From JAWLGW01 sp964569055 (GTDB lineage: Bacteria; Planctomycetota; J058): a DNA stretch of 7,889 nucleotides. Location of the stretch: positions 1 to 7,889 of the forward strand of contig CAZMSZ010000354.1 in NCBI GenBank assembly GCA_964569055.1. Reading direction: 5' to 3'. Every line of letters begins with the position of its first letter. Positions within the stretch are counted from its first letter, which is position 1. A model generated the notes under the pieces. The model worked only from the letters and a program-made list of their open reading frames with translations, searched no databases and was not told where the DNA came from. Of the stretch, positions 1-7,347 are shown piece after piece. The position numbers were made by a program, and so were the translations under genes.

Positions 1-1018
1 GGAGCGCGCGGAGCTGCACCTTCCCCTCCGGCGCCGCCGCCGGGAAGGTGGCCGAGGGGAACAGGCAACCCAGGGTGTGCAGGCGCTCGCGCCTGGGCAC
101 CAGGAACCCGAAGCCCTCGGGGGGCCGGGCGGCGAAGGCCGCGGCGTCGTAGCCCAGGGCGACCACGGCCACGTCGGCGTAAGGCAGGCCGCCGAGCAGG
201 TCGGACAGCTCGAGGTCGTGCGGAGAGAGGAGCGCGCCGGCGGCGAAGGCCGGGATCGCGAGCACGACCGCGTCGGCCTCGAGCGCCTCGGCCTCGGTGC
301 GCACGCGCCAGCCTTCGCCCACGCGCTCCAGGGCGCGCGCGGGGGCGGCGAGGCGGAGCGCCTCGCCGAGCCCGGCCGCGAGCGCGGCCGGGAGCTGACC
401 CATGCCCTCCGCGAAGCTGGCCAGGCCGCGCGGCTGGAACCCGCCGGTGAGCGCCGCGCGGACCACGCTGCCGTGGTCGCGCTCGAGCGCGGCCAGGCGG
501 GGGAAGGCGCTCTCGACCTCGAGCTGCGCCGGGTCGCCCGCGAACACCCCCGAGGCGAGGGCGTCGAACAACACCTCGGCCGCCTGCTCGCCGAAGCGAC
601 GGCGCGCGAAGCGCTCGAGCGACTCGGGCCCGCCCAGGCGCCGCCGAGGGACGAACGGCTCGAGCGCGGCGCGCGCCAGCCCCCGCGGCGAGAGCAGGCG
701 GTGCACCTGCGCCGGGACGCGGCGGAGCACGCCGTCCTTGAGCACGAACCGCCGCCGCGAGGCCGGGGTCGGCTCGACCACCGCCCCCGCGAGCCCGGCC
801 CAGTCGATCGCGCGGGCGAAGGCGTCCTCCTCGCCGCGCAAGAACGCCTGCGGGCCCCACTCGAGCAGGTAGCCGCCCTCGCGCAAGGTGTGCACCCAGC
901 CGCCCGCGCGCGCGCTCGCCTCGAGCAGCGTCACCTCGGCCCCGCCGCGCCGCAGCGCGTGGGCGCACACCAGCCCGGCCAGGCCGGCGCCGACCACGAC
1001 CACGCGCGGCCCGCCCAC
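1..1018 (-). CDS. hemG: Protoporphyrinogen/coproporphyrinogen oxidase, HemY type (partial, C-terminus beyond window)
   Basis: FAD-dependent oxidase that removes six electrons from protoporphyrinogen IX (or coproporphyrinogen III) using oxygen, late in heme synthesis; family members are usually soluble or membrane-peripheral. 339 residues are visible of a family length of roughly 450-480, so about a quarter is missing, including the C-terminal FAD-contact segment. The N-terminus has the dinucleotide-binding fold: VVVVGAGLAG with GxGxxG at residues 10-15, then LLEASARAGG with the ribose-binding Glu33 and the GG pair at 39-40. The visible end, near residues 317-339 (GCLFPSATFP..APEGKV), matches the conserved 'GC-x-S-FP-APEG' segment of HemY proteins. 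The start is GTG at 1018, three bases after the hemE stop; no strong Shine-Dalgarno is seen, so translation is probably coupled to hemE. Another GTG at residue 6 is possible but would trim the beta strand. Whether the true substrate is protoporphyrinogen or coproporphyrinogen cannot be decided from what is visible. It is unrelated to the flavodoxin-like E. coli HemG. Confidence 0.93.
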   Translation of the reverse strand, partial: MGGPRVVVVGAGLAGLVCAHALRRGGAEVTLLEASARAGGWVHTLREGGYLLEWGPQAFLRGEEDAFARAIDWAGLAGAVVEPTPASRRRFVLKDGVLRRVPAQVHRLLSPRGLARAALEPFVPRRRLGGPESLERFARRRFGEQAAEVLFDALASGVFAGDPAQLEVESAFPRLAALERDHGSVVRAALTGGFQPRGLASFAEGMGQLPAALAAGLGEALRLAAPARALERVGEGWRVRTEAEALEADAVVLAIPAFAAGALLSPHDLELSDLLGGLPYADVAVVALGYDAAAFAARPPEGFGFLVPRRERLHTLGCLFPSATFPAAAPEGKVQLRAL

Positions 1019-1021
1019 GCG

Positions 1022-2059
1022 CTAGCTCGGCGACCAGGTCCGCACGGTCTCGACCAGGGCCTCCACGCTCGGGATCGGGGTCTGGGGGAGGATTCCGTGG
1101 CCGAGGTTGAACACGTGGCCGCGCCCGCCGCCGGCCTCGAGCACCGCGCGCGTGCGCGCCCGCGTCACCTCGGGCCCGGCGAACAGCACTAGCGGGTCGA
1201 GGTTGCCCTGCAGGGCCTTGCCGGGGAGCGCGCGGCGCGCCTCGCCGAGGTCGAGCCGCCAGTCGACCGAGATCACGTCGGCGCTCACCTCGCCCAGCGC
1301 CGCGAGCTGGCCGGCGCTCCCCTTGCTGAAGTAGATCAGCGGCGGCTCGGGGCCGACCGCCTCGCGCACCCGCGCGAACACCTCGTTCACCGGGCCGAGG
1401 CACCAGGCGCGGAAGTCCTCGGGCGCGAGCAGGTCGGCCCAGGTGTCGAACAGCTGCAGCGCGCGCGCCCCGGCCCGCAGCTGCGCGGCGGCGTGCGCCG
1501 CCGAGTAGGCCACGATCTTGTCGACCAGCCGCCGCGCCAGCGCCGGCTCACCCAGGATCAGCCGCTTGGCCTGCTCGAAGTTCTTGCTGCCGCCGCCCTC
1601 GACCAGGTAGGCCAGGAGCGTGAACGGCGCCGCCACGAACCCGATCAGCGGGACCTCGCCCGGCAGCTCGCGCGCCAGGGTGCGCACCGCCTCGAACACG
1701 AACGGGCAGGCCTCCTCGGGGGCGGGCACCCGCAGCCGCTCGACGCCGGCCGCGTCGCGCACCGGGTTGTCGATCGCCGGGCCCTCGCCGGCGGTGAAGC
1801 GGACCTCCGCGCCCATGGCCTCGGCCGGGATCAGGATGTCCGAGAACAGGATCGCCGCGTCGAAGCCGAACCGGCGCAGCGGCTGCAGCGTGACCTCGAC
1901 CGCCAGCTCAGGGGTGCGGCACAGGGTGAGGAAGTCGCCCGCCTTGGCGCGCACCTCCTGATACTCGGGCAGGTAGCGCCCGGCCTGGCGCATGAGCCAC
2001 ACCGGCGGGCGGTCGACCGGCTCGCCGCGGCAGGCGGCGAGGAACCTCGGCGTGCTCAC
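1022..2059 (-). CDS. hemE: Uroporphyrinogen decarboxylase
   Basis: Cytoplasmic, cofactor-free enzyme that removes four carboxyl groups from uroporphyrinogen III to give coproporphyrinogen III. The product is 345 residues, the normal family length. Visible hallmarks are PVWLMRQAGRYLPEY at residues 19-33 (substrate-binding Arg24 and Arg28), ILFSDILIPAEAMG at 70-83 (the essential Asp is Asp74), GFVAAPFTLLAYLVEG at 140-155, FDTWADLL at 204-211 and FNLGHGILPQTP at 317-328 (conserved His321). The start is GTG at 2059, overlapping the hemL stop as GTGA; an AGGGAGG Shine-Dalgarno lies 6 bases upstream inside hemL. The frame stays open far upstream, but that extension would run antisense-like through hemL sequence and encodes only Arg/Gly/Ala-rich text, so it is rejected. 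The gene ends with TAG, and hemG begins three bases later in the same frame. Identity is essentially certain. Confidence 0.98.
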   Translation of the reverse strand: MSTPRFLAACRGEPVDRPPVWLMRQAGRYLPEYQEVRAKAGDFLTLCRTPELAVEVTLQPLRRFGFDAAILFSDILIPAEAMGAEVRFTAGEGPAIDNPVRDAAGVERLRVPAPEEACPFVFEAVRTLARELPGEVPLIGFVAAPFTLLAYLVEGGGSKNFEQAKRLILGEPALARRLVDKIVAYSAAHAAAQLRAGARALQLFDTWADLLAPEDFRAWCLGPVNEVFARVREAVGPEPPLIYFSKGSAGQLAALGEVSADVISVDWRLDLGEARRALPGKALQGNLDPLVLFAGPEVTRARTRAVLEAGGGRGHVFNLGHGILPQTPIPSVEALVETVRTWSPS

Positions 2060-3351
2060 GACCCCTCCCTGCAGGCGAGCGCGAGCGCCTCGCCGAACGC
2101 GGCCGCCGTGCGCTCGAGCTGGTCGGGCTCGTGCGCGCTCGACACGAAGAACACCTCGAAGGCGCTCGGCGGCAGGTAGACCCCGCGCTCGAGGAGCGCG
2201 CGGTGGAACGCGGCGTAGCGCCCCGCCCCGGCCCGGTCGACCCGGTCCCAGCGGCGCGGCGCCTCGCGCTGGAACACCAGCCAGAAGATCGAGCCCTCGC
2301 GCGCGAGCGTGACCGGGTAGGGCGCCACCACCGGGGCGAGCAGCTCGAACAGGGCCGCGGCGTTGCGCTCGAGCGCGCCCCAGCCGCCCTCGCGCAGCGC
2401 GTCGAGCGCCGCGGCGCCGGCCGCCATGGCGACCGGGTTCCCCGAGAGCGTGCCCGCCTGATACACGGGGCCGAGCGGCGCGACCGCCTCCATGACCTCG
2501 CGTCGCCCCGCGTAGGCGCCGACCGGCAGCCCGCCGCCGATCACCTTGCCGAACGTGAGCAGGTCGGGCTCGAGCTCGAACGCCCCGGCCGCGCCGTGCG
2601 GGCCCAGGCGGAACCCGCTGATCACCTCGTCCAGGATCAGGAGCGCCCCGGCGCGCGCGGTCTCCTCGCGCAGCAGGCGGAGGAACTCGGGGCGCTGGCG
2701 CAACAGGCCGCAGTTGGCGGGCACCGGCTCCACGATCACCGCCGCCACCTCGGGGCCGCGGGCGCGCATGAACGCGGTGAACGCCTCCTCGTCGTCGAGG
2801 GGCAGGACCGCGGTCGTCGCGGCCACCCCCGCGGGCACGCCCGCCGAGTCGGGCTGACCCGAGGTCGCCAGGCCCGAGCCCGCCTTGACGAGCAGGTAGT
2901 CGGCGTGCCCGTGGTAGCAGCCGTCGAACTTCACCAGCAGCTCGCGCGCGGTGAAGCCGCGCGCCAGCCGGACCGCGCTCATGACCGCCTCGGTCCCGCT
3001 CGACACGAAGCGCACCCGCTCGGCGAGCGGCTGGTGGTGCCGCACCCGCCGCGCCAGCTCCAGCTCGCGCGCGCTGGGCGTGCCGAACGTGGTCCCCTCG
3101 CCCGCCGCCTCGCGGATCGCGGCCACCACGGCCGGGTGGGCGTGGCCGAGCGCCAGCGGCCCCCACGACAGGCAGTAGTCGAGGTAGGCGTTGCCGTCCT
3201 CGTCCCACACCTGCGCGCCCTCGCCGCGGCGCATGAAGATCGGCGTGCCGCCCACGGCGCGGAACGCGCGGACGGGGCTGCTCACCCCGCCGGGCAGCAG
3301 CGCCTCGGCCTCGGCGAACAGCGCGGCCGAGCGGCTCAGCTCGAGGGTCAC
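2056..3351 (-). CDS. hemL: Glutamate-1-semialdehyde 2,1-aminomutase
   Basis: PLP enzyme of the C5 pathway that converts glutamate-1-semialdehyde to 5-aminolevulinate in the cytoplasm. The product is 431 residues, the usual length. The N-terminus has the family signature PGGVSSPVRAFRAVGGTP (residues 20-37). PLP-phosphate contacts are in VSSGTEAVMSAVRLAR (116-131), the pyridine-N Asp is Asp241 in LDEVISGFR, the Schiff-base lysine is Lys269 in FGKVIGGGLPVGAY, and YQAGTLSGNP (297-306) supports the aminomutase rather than an ordinary aminotransferase. The start is GTG at 3351, overlapping the hemB stop as GTGA, with AGGGAGG about 10 bases upstream. It therefore follows hemB and precedes hemE with the same four-base overlap on both sides, which implies translational coupling. 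Its presence shows that the organism feeds tetrapyrrole synthesis from glutamyl-tRNA, so a hemA (glutamyl-tRNA reductase) gene must lie elsewhere. Confidence 0.98.
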   Translation of the reverse strand: MTLELSRSAALFAEAEALLPGGVSSPVRAFRAVGGTPIFMRRGEGAQVWDEDGNAYLDYCLSWGPLALGHAHPAVVAAIREAAGEGTTFGTPSARELELARRVRHHQPLAERVRFVSSGTEAVMSAVRLARGFTARELLVKFDGCYHGHADYLLVKAGSGLATSGQPDSAGVPAGVAATTAVLPLDDEEAFTAFMRARGPEVAAVIVEPVPANCGLLRQRPEFLRLLREETARAGALLILDEVISGFRLGPHGAAGAFELEPDLLTFGKVIGGGLPVGAYAGRREVMEAVAPLGPVYQAGTLSGNPVAMAAGAAALDALREGGWGALERNAAALFELLAPVVAPYPVTLAREGSIFWLVFQREAPRRWDRVDRAGAGRYAAFHRALLERGVYLPPSAFEVFFVSSAHEPDQLERTAAAFGEALALACREGS

Positions 3352-4325
3352 CGGAGCCAGCCTCCCTGGAGCGCCTCGCGCCCGTGGTAGGTAATGATCA
3401 GGTCGGCGCCCGCGCGCCGCATGGCGACCAGGTTCTCGAGCACGATCGCCTGCAGGTCGGCCAGCCCGGCCGCGGCCGCCGCGTGGGCCATGCTGTACTC
3501 GCCGCTCACGTTGTAGCAGGCGAGCGGGAGCGCGGTGGCGGAGCGCAGGTGCGCGATCACGTCGAGGTATGCCAGGGCCGGCTTGACCATCAGCATGTCC
3601 GCGCCCTCCTCCTCGTCGAGCAGCGCGTCGCGCACCGCGCCGCGGCCGTCGCGCGGGTCGGCCTGGTAGCCGCGGCGATCCCCCTGGCCGGGCGCGCTGC
3701 CGGCCGCCTCGCGGAACGGGCCGTAGTAGGCCGAGGCGAACTTGGCGGCGTAGGAGAGCAGCGAGACCTGCGCGAACCCCTCGGCGTCGAGCGCCTCGCG
3801 CAGCGCGCCCACCCGGCCGTCCATCATGTCCGAGGGCGCGACCACGTGCGCGCCGGCCTGCGCGTGCGCCACGGCCATGCGCGCCAGCAGCGGGAGCGTG
3901 GGGTCGTTGTCGACCTCGCCCGCGGGGCCGAGCACCCCGCAGTGGCCGTGGTCGGTGTAGGCGCACAGGCAGACGTCGGTCATGACGACCAGCTCGTCGC
4001 CGAACGCCTCGCGCAGCGCGCTCACCGCGCGCGCCACCAGCGGGGTCCCCTCGAACGCGCTCCGCCCGTCGGGGTGCTTGGGCCCCTCGGGGACGCCGAA
4101 CAGGAGCACGGCCCGCAGCCCGAGGTCGCGGTCGCGCTTCACCTGCTCCACGAGCAGGTCCACGCTCTGGCGCTCGATCCCCGGCATGGCCTCGATCGCC
4201 TGCCGGCGCCCCTCGCCGGGCAGCACGAAGTGCGGCTGGATCAGCTCGGCCGCCGAGAGGCGCACCTCGGCCGCGAGGTCGCGCAGGGCCGCGGTGCGGC
4301 GCAGCCGCCTGGGTCGGATCAGCAT
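3348..4325 (-). CDS. hemB: Porphobilinogen synthase (5-aminolevulinate dehydratase), zinc-site type
   Basis: Condenses two 5-aminolevulinate molecules into porphobilinogen; family members are cytoplasmic homo-octamers. The product is 325 residues, the standard length. The two Schiff-base lysines are visible: Lys195 in LLSYAAKFASAYYGPFR (189-205) and Lys248 in GADMLMVKPALAY (241-253). The active-site metal segment TDVCLCAYTDHGHCG (116-130) has the three cysteines Cys119, Cys121 and Cys129, which in this family define the Zn-dependent active site rather than the Asp-rich Mg type. APSDMMDGRV (163-172) and CYNVSGEYSM (270-279) are further signatures. The start is ATG at 4325, inside the last codons of hemCD (7-base overlap), preceded by a strong GGAGGGAG Shine-Dalgarno. 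The C-terminus (ITYHGREALQGGWLR) departs somewhat from the common form, but the length is right. A longer open frame upstream of the ATG is only hemCD read in another frame. Confidence 0.98.
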   Translation of the reverse strand: MLIRPRRLRRTAALRDLAAEVRLSAAELIQPHFVLPGEGRRQAIEAMPGIERQSVDLLVEQVKRDRDLGLRAVLLFGVPEGPKHPDGRSAFEGTPLVARAVSALREAFGDELVVMTDVCLCAYTDHGHCGVLGPAGEVDNDPTLPLLARMAVAHAQAGAHVVAPSDMMDGRVGALREALDAEGFAQVSLLSYAAKFASAYYGPFREAAGSAPGQGDRRGYQADPRDGRGAVRDALLDEEEGADMLMVKPALAYLDVIAHLRSATALPLACYNVSGEYSMAHAAAAAGLADLQAIVLENLVAMRRAGADLIITYHGREALQGGWLR

Positions 4326-6037
4326 GGTCGGTCTCCCTCCTGCGCGGCGGCGCCGAGGGCGCGCCCGAGCGCGGCCAGCAGCCCGCTCGGGGTGGGCGCC
4401 TCGGCGGTCGCCGCCACTTCGTGCCCCGCCGCGGCGATCGCGGCCGCCGTGGTCGGTCCGATCGCCACCACGCGACAGCTCGGCGCGGGCGAGGCCGCGG
4501 CGAACAGCGCCTCGGCTGCCGAGGGGCTCGCGAGCACCACCGCGTCGACCGCGAGCTCCTCGGCGGCGAGCGGCGCGGCGGGGACCGAGGCGTACAGCTC
4601 GACCCGCTCCACGCTCCACCCCGCCGCCGCGAGCGCGGCCGCCAGCTCGGGGCGCCCGCCCCGCGCGGTCGGGAGGAGCGCGGCGCGCTGGCCGTCCGCC
4701 CCCTGGGGGCGCGCCAGGAGCGCGGCCGCCAGCCCCTCGCCCGTGGCGGGCTCGGCCAGGACGTCCACCGCCACCCCGCGCCCGGCCAGGGCACGCGCCG
4801 TGGCGGGGCCCACGGCGCCCACCCGCCGCAGCTCGAGCGCGCCGGCGAGGTCCCGGACGGCGTCGGCCAGCGCGATCACGCCGCTCACCGAGGTGAACGC
4901 CACCCAGCCGCCCGGCGGCAGCGCAGCCAGCGCGGCGCGGGCCTGCTCCTCGGCGCCGAGCGCCTCGATCCGCGTGGTCGGACGGCAGCGCGCGCTCCCG
5001 CCCGCGTCCTCGATCGCCTCAACCAGCTCCGCGGCGCGCTCGGGCTCGCGGACCACCAGGACCGTGCGCCCGCGCAGGTCCGGCTGCGCCGCCTCCTCGC
5101 GCAGCGGCGGAGGGTCGAGCACGCGGCGGGCCAGCTCGGCCGCGGCCTCCGGCGTGGCGGCCCGCACGCGCGCCCGCCGCAGGCGCGGGCGCGGCGCGGC
5201 GGTGGCGTTGACCTGCAGGACGGCGTTCAGGACCAGCTCGCCCGCCGGGTCGGCCGCGGCCAGCGCCCCGAGCGGGACCAGGCAGCCCGCGCCGAGCCGG
5301 TGAAGCAGCCCGCGCTCCGCCTCGACCTCGGCCCGCACCCGCGGGTCGTCCAGGCGGGTCAGCGCGCGCAGCAGCTCCACGTCGGCGGCGCGGGCCTCGA
5401 TCGCGAGCGCGCCCTGGCCGGGCGCGGGGAGGAGCAGCTCGGGGGCGAGGTCGACGCGCACCAGCCCGGTGAGGTCGAGCGCGAGGCGGTCCACGCCGGC
5501 GGCCGCGAGCAGCACCGCGTCGAGCTCGCGGCGGCGCGCCAGCTCCACCCGGCGCGGCACGTTCCCGCGCAGCGCGGCCACCTCGAGGTCGGGGCGGAGC
5601 GCGAGGAGCTGCGCCCGCCGCCGCTCCGAGGAGGTCCCGACTCGCGCGCCGCGCGCCAGGGGGAGCGGGGCGGCCGCGGCGTCGTGCGCGCCGGGGTGGA
5701 TCAGCAGCAGCTCGTGCGGCGAGACGCGCACGGGGTGCGCGGCCACCACCAGCCCCTCGGGCTGCTCGGTCGGCAGGTCCTTGAGCGAGTGGACGGCGAG
5801 GTCGGCGCCGCCGTCTTGGAGCGCGCGCTCCAGCTCCTTGACGAACACGCCCACGGCGCCGAGCGTCGCCACGCTCCGGGTCTGGTCCTTGTCCCCCTGG
5901 GTCTTGATCACCACCAGCTCGGCGGGAAGGCCGAGGCGCTCGGCGAGCCAACCCTGCACCTGGCGCGCCTGGGCCAGGGCGAGGTCGCTCCCGCGGGTGC
6001 CGATCCGCGCGGGTGAGGAGGAGGGGGGCTGGGGCAC
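4319..6037 (-). CDS. hemCD: Fused hydroxymethylbilane synthase / uroporphyrinogen-III synthase
   Basis: One 572-residue polypeptide that should carry out two consecutive steps: polymerising four porphobilinogens to hydroxymethylbilane (HemC) and closing it with D-ring inversion to uroporphyrinogen III (HemD). The HemC part is about residues 11-305: RIGTRGSDLALAQ (11-23), SLKDLP with catalytic Asp87, VGTSSERRRAQL (133-144), PGQGALAIE (206-214) and GAGC with Cys252, the attachment point of the dipyrromethane cofactor. The HemD part is about 320-560: GRTVLVVREP (323-332), FTSVSGV (381-387), VGPATARAL, ASPSAAEAL (503-511) and AIGPTTAAAI (525-534). HemD is poorly conserved generally, but these strand-turn motifs fit. 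No stop or frameshift separates the halves. I prefer GTG at 6037 because AGGAG lies 5 bases upstream; the in-frame ATG at 6061 (580 residues) lacks a clear Shine-Dalgarno. It overlaps hemB by 7 bases and follows the histidine kinase stop by 47 bases (23 with the ATG start). Confidence 0.95.
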   Translation of the reverse strand: MPQPPSSSPARIGTRGSDLALAQARQVQGWLAERLGLPAELVVIKTQGDKDQTRSVATLGAVGVFVKELERALQDGGADLAVHSLKDLPTEQPEGLVVAAHPVRVSPHELLLIHPGAHDAAAAPLPLARGARVGTSSERRRAQLLALRPDLEVAALRGNVPRRVELARRRELDAVLLAAAGVDRLALDLTGLVRVDLAPELLLPAPGQGALAIEARAADVELLRALTRLDDPRVRAEVEAERGLLHRLGAGCLVPLGALAAADPAGELVLNAVLQVNATAAPRPRLRRARVRAATPEAAAELARRVLDPPPLREEAAQPDLRGRTVLVVREPERAAELVEAIEDAGGSARCRPTTRIEALGAEEQARAALAALPPGGWVAFTSVSGVIALADAVRDLAGALELRRVGAVGPATARALAGRGVAVDVLAEPATGEGLAAALLARPQGADGQRAALLPTARGGRPELAAALAAAGWSVERVELYASVPAAPLAAEELAVDAVVLASPSAAEALFAAASPAPSCRVVAIGPTTAAAIAAAGHEVAATAEAPTPSGLLAALGRALGAAAQEGDRPC

Positions 6038-6042
6038 GAGGA

Positions 6043-6058
6043 CTCCTGGGGATCCAGG
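6043..6058 (-). promoter_or_regulatory. Shine-Dalgarno and small hairpin deciding the hemCD start
   Basis: Read on the minus strand, AGGAG occupies 6047-6043, five bases before the GTG at 6037, which is the reason for choosing that start. The same stretch can fold: CCTGG (6058-6054), loop ATCC, CCAGG (6049-6045). The 3' arm covers the first three bases of the Shine-Dalgarno, so the hairpin could mask ribosome entry. The pairing is visible in the sequence; any control role is inference, since five-base GC stems arise easily at this composition. Confidence 0.35.
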
Positions 6059-6084
6059 CATCTGACCCCGAGCCGGGGGTTCGC

Positions 6085-7347
6085 TCAAGCCGCCCGGCCG
6101 GGGCGCGGCTCCAGGGCGCGCTCGCCCGCGGCCGGGGCCGACCCCGCCTCGGCCTCTGCGGTGGGCAGCGTGAGCAGGAACCGGGCGCCGCGCCCCACCG
6201 GGGAGGCGACCACGAGGTCGCCGTGGTGGAGGTGCGCGATTCGGCGAGCCACGTACAGGCCGAGGCCGAAACCGCCCTGCCGGTTCGTCACGAACCGCTC
6301 GAACACGCGCGCGAGCTGCGCCGGCGGGATTCCGGGCCCCTCGTCGATCACCTCCACCCGGGCGCGCCCACCGCTCTCGCTGACCTCGACCGTGACCTGG
6401 CCCCCCCGGGGGGAGTGCTGAACGGCGTTGGTGAGGAGATTCTGCAGGCACTGCTGCAGCCGCGCCCGGTCGCCCGCGACGAACACCGGCTCGGCCGCGC
6501 GGACCTCGATCCGCTGCTCGGGCGGCGAGAGGAGCCGGGCCACGTCCTCCACCAGGGTCACGAGCTCGACCCGGCGCACCTCGACCTGCAGCAGCCCGTG
6601 GTCGAGGCGCGTCACGTCGAGCATGTCGTCGAGGAACTCCGCCAGGCGCCGCAGCGAGGCCAGCACCCCCTCGAGCGCGCGCGCCTCGTCGGCGCGCTCG
6701 CCCCCCTCGGCGCGGCGCCGCAGCGCCTCGAGCCGCGTGTCGATCGGCCAGAGGAGGTTGCGCAGGTCGTGCGCCAGCACGGTGATCAGCTCCTCCGCCA
6801 CCGCGCGCCGCCCTTGCTCCACCGCGTTCCCCGCGATCTCCTCCACCAGCTCGGCGCGATGCGCCACGACGCCGATCCAGCGCGCCACGAGCTCCAAGAA
6901 GCGGACGTGCTCGGGGCCCCACCGCTCGGGCCGCTGGGAGGTGACCAGCAGCACGCCGCGTCGGGTGGGGCCGACCTCGAGCGGCACCCCCAGGGACGAG
7001 CGCACGCCCAGCGCCTCGCGAATCCCGCGCAGCTCCTCGGCGTCGCGGTCCACGTGTCCGTCGCGCCAGCTCTCACCGGTGAGGAACACCTGCACGGCGC
7101 GCCCCGCGTTGGCGAGGGGCAGGACGTCCAGCCCCAGCTTGCGCTGGAGCTGCGAGAGCGGCTGCGTGCTCGAGCCCAGCGCGACGAGCGTCTCCCGCGC
7201 GGGGTCGTGCACGAACGTGTCCACCTTGTCCGCCCCGAGCGCGCGCGCCACGAGGTCCGCGGCGCGCGAGAGGGTCACGTCCAGCGGTCCCAGCGGGAGG
7301 TGCAGGAGCTGCTCGAGGAGCTCGGCCTGGACGGCGCTGAGCGGCAT
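6085..7347 (-). CDS. Soluble GAF-domain sensor histidine kinase
   Basis: Two-component sensor kinase of 420 residues with no transmembrane segment or signal peptide, so it should be cytoplasmic. A GAF-like sensory domain covers about residues 20-165 (for example LGVRSSLGVPLEVG at 113-126 and RGVLLVTSQRPERWG at 130-144). A dimerisation/phosphoacceptor helix follows with LITVLAHDLRNLLWP, phosphorylatable His193. The ATPase domain has the N box LQNLLTNAVQHSP (Asn303, Asn307), G1 DEGPGIP (335-341), the F box VFERFVTNRQGG and G2 GFGLGLYVARRI (359-370). The usual proline after HDLRN is replaced by leucine. The only cysteine is Cys300, and there is no Cys-Pro heme-regulatory motif. The start is ATG at 7347, with GGAGG only one base upstream. 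The frame is open further upstream to 7800, but that part is antisense to the Ser/Thr kinase gene. No response regulator lies in the window. The gene sits directly upstream of hemCD on the same strand, so co-transcription with the heme genes is plausible. The signal sensed is unknown. Confidence 0.92.
   Translation of the reverse strand: MPLSAVQAELLEQLLHLPLGPLDVTLSRAADLVARALGADKVDTFVHDPARETLVALGSSTQPLSQLQRKLGLDVLPLANAGRAVQVFLTGESWRDGHVDRDAEELRGIREALGVRSSLGVPLEVGPTRRGVLLVTSQRPERWGPEHVRFLELVARWIGVVAHRAELVEEIAGNAVEQGRRAVAEELITVLAHDLRNLLWPIDTRLEALRRRAEGGERADEARALEGVLASLRRLAEFLDDMLDVTRLDHGLLQVEVRRVELVTLVEDVARLLSPPEQRIEVRAAEPVFVAGDRARLQQCLQNLLTNAVQHSPRGGQVTVEVSESGGRARVEVIDEGPGIPPAQLARVFERFVTNRQGGFGLGLYVARRIAHLHHGDLVVASPVGRGARFLLTLPTAEAEAGSAPAAGERALEPRPGRAA

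Larger units (their letters stand above)
1..7347 (-). other. Candidate operon: histidine kinase - hemCD - hemB - hemL - hemE - hemG
   Basis: Six genes on the minus strand with junctions, in transcription order, of 47 (or 23) bases, -7, -4, -4 and +3 bases. The four heme junctions are tight enough to imply translational coupling. The link between the histidine kinase and hemCD is less certain: the gap is short and holds no terminator with a U-tract, so read-through is likely. No recognisable promoter is seen in the gap. The downstream end lies beyond the left edge, where further heme genes could follow. Confidence 0.7.

Noticed and set aside
1700..1712. Cys-Pro pair in HemE (residues 118-119) as a heme-regulatory motif.
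   Set aside because: A single CP dipeptide in a poorly conserved surface region, without the usual context or a second copy, is not evidence of heme binding.
77..5303. Several long plus-strand open frames opposite the heme genes (for example 77-1192, 2131-3390, 3384-5303).
   Set aside because: They are antisense to well-identified genes, their translations are low-complexity Arg/Ala/Gly/His-rich text without domains, and long stop-free antisense frames are expected at this GC content.
6066..6078. GC hairpin (5-base stem, 3-base loop) between the histidine kinase and hemCD as a terminator.
   Set aside because: No U-tract follows it on the minus strand, the stem is short, and such stems are frequent by chance here.
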